From the NCBI RefSeq assembly GCF_029227915.1, contig NC_079885.1:20657001-20721000 (forward strand): DNA of 64,000 bases. Direction: 5' to 3'. Shown piece by piece: positions 62,046-64,000 of the stretch. The position numbers were made by a program, and so were the translations under genes. How positions within the stretch are numbered: the stretch's first letter is position 1; each line of letters begins with the position of its first letter. Under the pieces are notes generated by a model, which did not search any database, had not been told where the DNA came from, and was given only the letters and a program-made list of their open reading frames with translations. The stretch is from Hydractinia symbiolongicarpus. Taxonomy: Eukaryota; Cnidaria; Hydrozoa; Anthoathecata; Hydractiniidae.

Positions 62046-62559
62046 AACATTCTTTGCACGTACGTTTTATATTGCACACGTTACTTGATTTACACATGTG
62101 AATCATCACACACCTACTCAATTATTCCTGAAAAAGACTGAGTTTCAATCATGATCAATACCCACCAAACCAATTTCAGACTATGTTTGAGCACTGAGGA
62201 GCAAGAGGATGTAAGACTGAAGAATGTTATCACAGCAGTTATAAAATATTTGAAGCCTGCAGAAATGTGCAAAAATAATCATCGCTCTACCAATACTCAT
62301 CAGAACTTACAAAACTTTCACCAATCAAGATGACAACACTGACAATATGTCAACCAGTTAGAACAAACACATAAAACAGTTGAGACAAGTCAGAGAATGT
62401 TTATGGTGATGTGTGTTTGTGAGAAAATAATCTGACAAACCGAGCCAGCATCAACAACAGTGAAGTAGATCTACTAACTTACTCAGGAGCCACCATTAAC
62501 ATACTTAACAAACATTACTCAAAGCTTTAAAAGTGACACCAGAACTAGCAACTTCCAAA

Positions 62560-63200
62560 ATTTACATTAATACGCCATTAGGATTTTTTGGATAATTCAA
62601 AGCCACAATGAATGCAAACATCAACTTCTGCAAGAAATGGAGGATCAATAATTAGCCAAATCACTGCAAAACAACTGGAGATTCTTCCCTTGGATCCACC
62701 ATTCAACACTGGAATTAATCTCATCAATACTTAAAAGTAAGACCTACAATACATCATAAATGCAAATGAACATGTCAAAGGAATTGATGAGTTTAAAAAC
62801 TTTGAACTCATATTATTGACATACTAAAGACATTACAGCAACCCATCAGGAAATCAAGTACCACATGTAATGGTTGAAGAAGAACTTCATTGCCTTAAAT
62901 ATTTGGAAATCATCAAACACATTGACGGTCCAACCACCTGGCCAAAACCAGTAGTCTTAGTTCTTTCTGCCTGAACTACTACAAAATCATTGTCACAAAG
63001 TCAACTAGGTACTCCAACATATTTTTTAGCTAGGTTTCTCAGTTAATAAAGACAAGTGCATTTTAAGAGTCTACAAAGTAACATTTGCAGGGCACATATT
63101 TTCGGCGCAACACATCACACTAGACCATTGAAACCATCCAAATACAAACTCCCACCAATAAAGTTGAAGTAAAACAACAACTAGTCAAGGTAAACACCAA
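62560..63200 (+). pseudogene. Gypsy-type LTR retrotransposon pol fragment, heavily decayed
   Basis: Short peptides in several frames match the Gypsy protease-to-RT region in the correct order: TAKQLEILPL near 62670, KGIDEFKNFELI near 62780-62810, VEEELHCLKYLEIIKHIDGP near 62875-62935 with TTWPKPVVLV after it, and INKDKCILRVYKVTFAGHIF near 63040-63100. Many stops and frame changes; no LTR, integrase or gag seen. Confidence 0.6.
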
Positions 63201-64000
63201 AGATATTTCAACAAATCAAAAATATATATTTGTAGAAAATAACATTAGGGACATCAAGCCCTGATAACATTTCTTTATTACAAGCTCGTGAGCTTGTATT
63301 AAAACGCAAATGTGTCCTACAAGAATGGAAATTTTTGCCTCTCTGAGCACCGACACGGGAGTCGTCGTGTGTTCGAATCTCATCTTTGTAACTATTTTTA
63401 CTTTTTTTTTTTTTTAAAAAGATAAGACAAGTGTTCAAAACACTTGTTTAACTAACTAGTAAATAAAGGTGTTTCCACCAAACTTTTTAAAAGTGAATGT
63501 AGGCAGAATTAACTGAATTAATAAATTTCGCAAATTTTAGGGTTTGTGCGTTTGTGGTCTTTCTTCTTCCTGTCAGTCGGTTCACCCAAGACGGACCCAT
63601 CGAAAATTAAAAGTTCGAGGAATTTTCCGTTCAGGAAGGTCTCACAAATCAATTTTGAAAAATAGGTGTGTAACAAATATTATTGCGTATCTGAATAGTA
63701 AAATATGTCGTGTCTAACTTCGTAACAAAAATCTTAATTTGATAGACAGCTTTTTGTAAACTTCATTCGCGAGGTTGTTTGCGTATATCATACGTCTTGT
63801 TGTGCACTGGAAAGGCACCATGTGAGTTATCTGTTGATACTGAAGTGAAAGTGTACCTTCAGATATGTATAGCACTGTTCTACTTGCTTGACTGCCACAC
63901 AAACCAGTTCTTGTTCAGCGAATTGGTTCTAAATGGGTCAACAGCATTACATTTAAAGTAGGCTAGGAGGCAGACTCAAACCTGCAAACTTATGATAACA
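63201..64000. other. End of window, nothing recognised
   Basis: Contains a perfect 20-bp palindrome TACAAGCTCGTGAGCTTGTA at 63279-63298. ORFs at 63208-63438, 63714-63902 and 63779-63961 show no family signature. Confidence 0.4.

Noticed and set aside
62151-62333. 60-codon plus ORF
   Set aside because: No recognisable family; it lies near a decayed Gypsy element and has no supporting frame conservation.
63330-63390. B-box-like TGTTCGAATC, possible tRNA or SINE head
   Set aside because: No matching A box at the right distance and no cloverleaf could be drawn.

Overview
This is eukaryotic DNA from an AT-rich, intron-rich animal genome with many transposable elements. The host genes (a SEPT7-type septin, a TMEM143-like protein, two C1GALT1-like galactosyltransferases and a secreted MAM-domain protein) are metazoan. 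The repeat content (DUF6589/RecQ elements, an RTE-like LINE with a PHD-like finger, a tRNA-SINE with a TCTA tail, Helitrons, many MITEs) points to an invertebrate, most likely a cnidarian. That assignment is inference; nothing here names a species.

Layout. 1-4.2 kb: a decayed non-LTR retrotransposon on the minus strand. 5.3-5.8 kb: a (TA)n array and a perfect 52-bp foldback whose loop resembles a hammerhead ribozyme. 5.9-9.5 kb: a four-exon TMEM143-like gene (+). 10.9-12.2 kb: a frameshifted MFS-transporter pseudogene (-). 12.2-16.4 kb: intergenic, with a 36-codon membrane sORF and a 23-bp tandem repeat. 16.4-21.1 kb: a small secreted MAM-domain gene (-); between its domain exons and a candidate signal-peptide exon lies a complete 3.46-kb TIR transposon carrying a RecQ-like helicase and a DUF6589-like ORF. 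21-25 kb: Helitron and Tc1/mariner-like debris.

25.05-49.1 kb: one large septin gene (+). It has 13 common exons encoding the GTPase and coiled coil, plus at least four mutually exclusive phase-0 first coding exons spread over 13 kb, which implies several promoters. Its introns hold most of the MITEs, a tRNA-derived SINE and two larger TIR elements. 52.6-58.9 kb: two tandem C1GALT1-like genes (-) with the same intron position and phase. 59-64 kb: a complete non-autonomous Helitron, a second copy of a dispersed TIR family, and a degraded Gypsy-type pol fragment.

The most interesting item is the RecQ/DUF6589 element. It has about 79-bp TIRs and a perfect 10-bp target duplication, and a MITE with the same terminal motif and a 9-bp target duplication lies 30 kb away. 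Together they look like one transposon lineage with its non-autonomous derivatives. All exon structures were read by eye from splice signals, phase and protein similarity recalled from family knowledge; no search was run.
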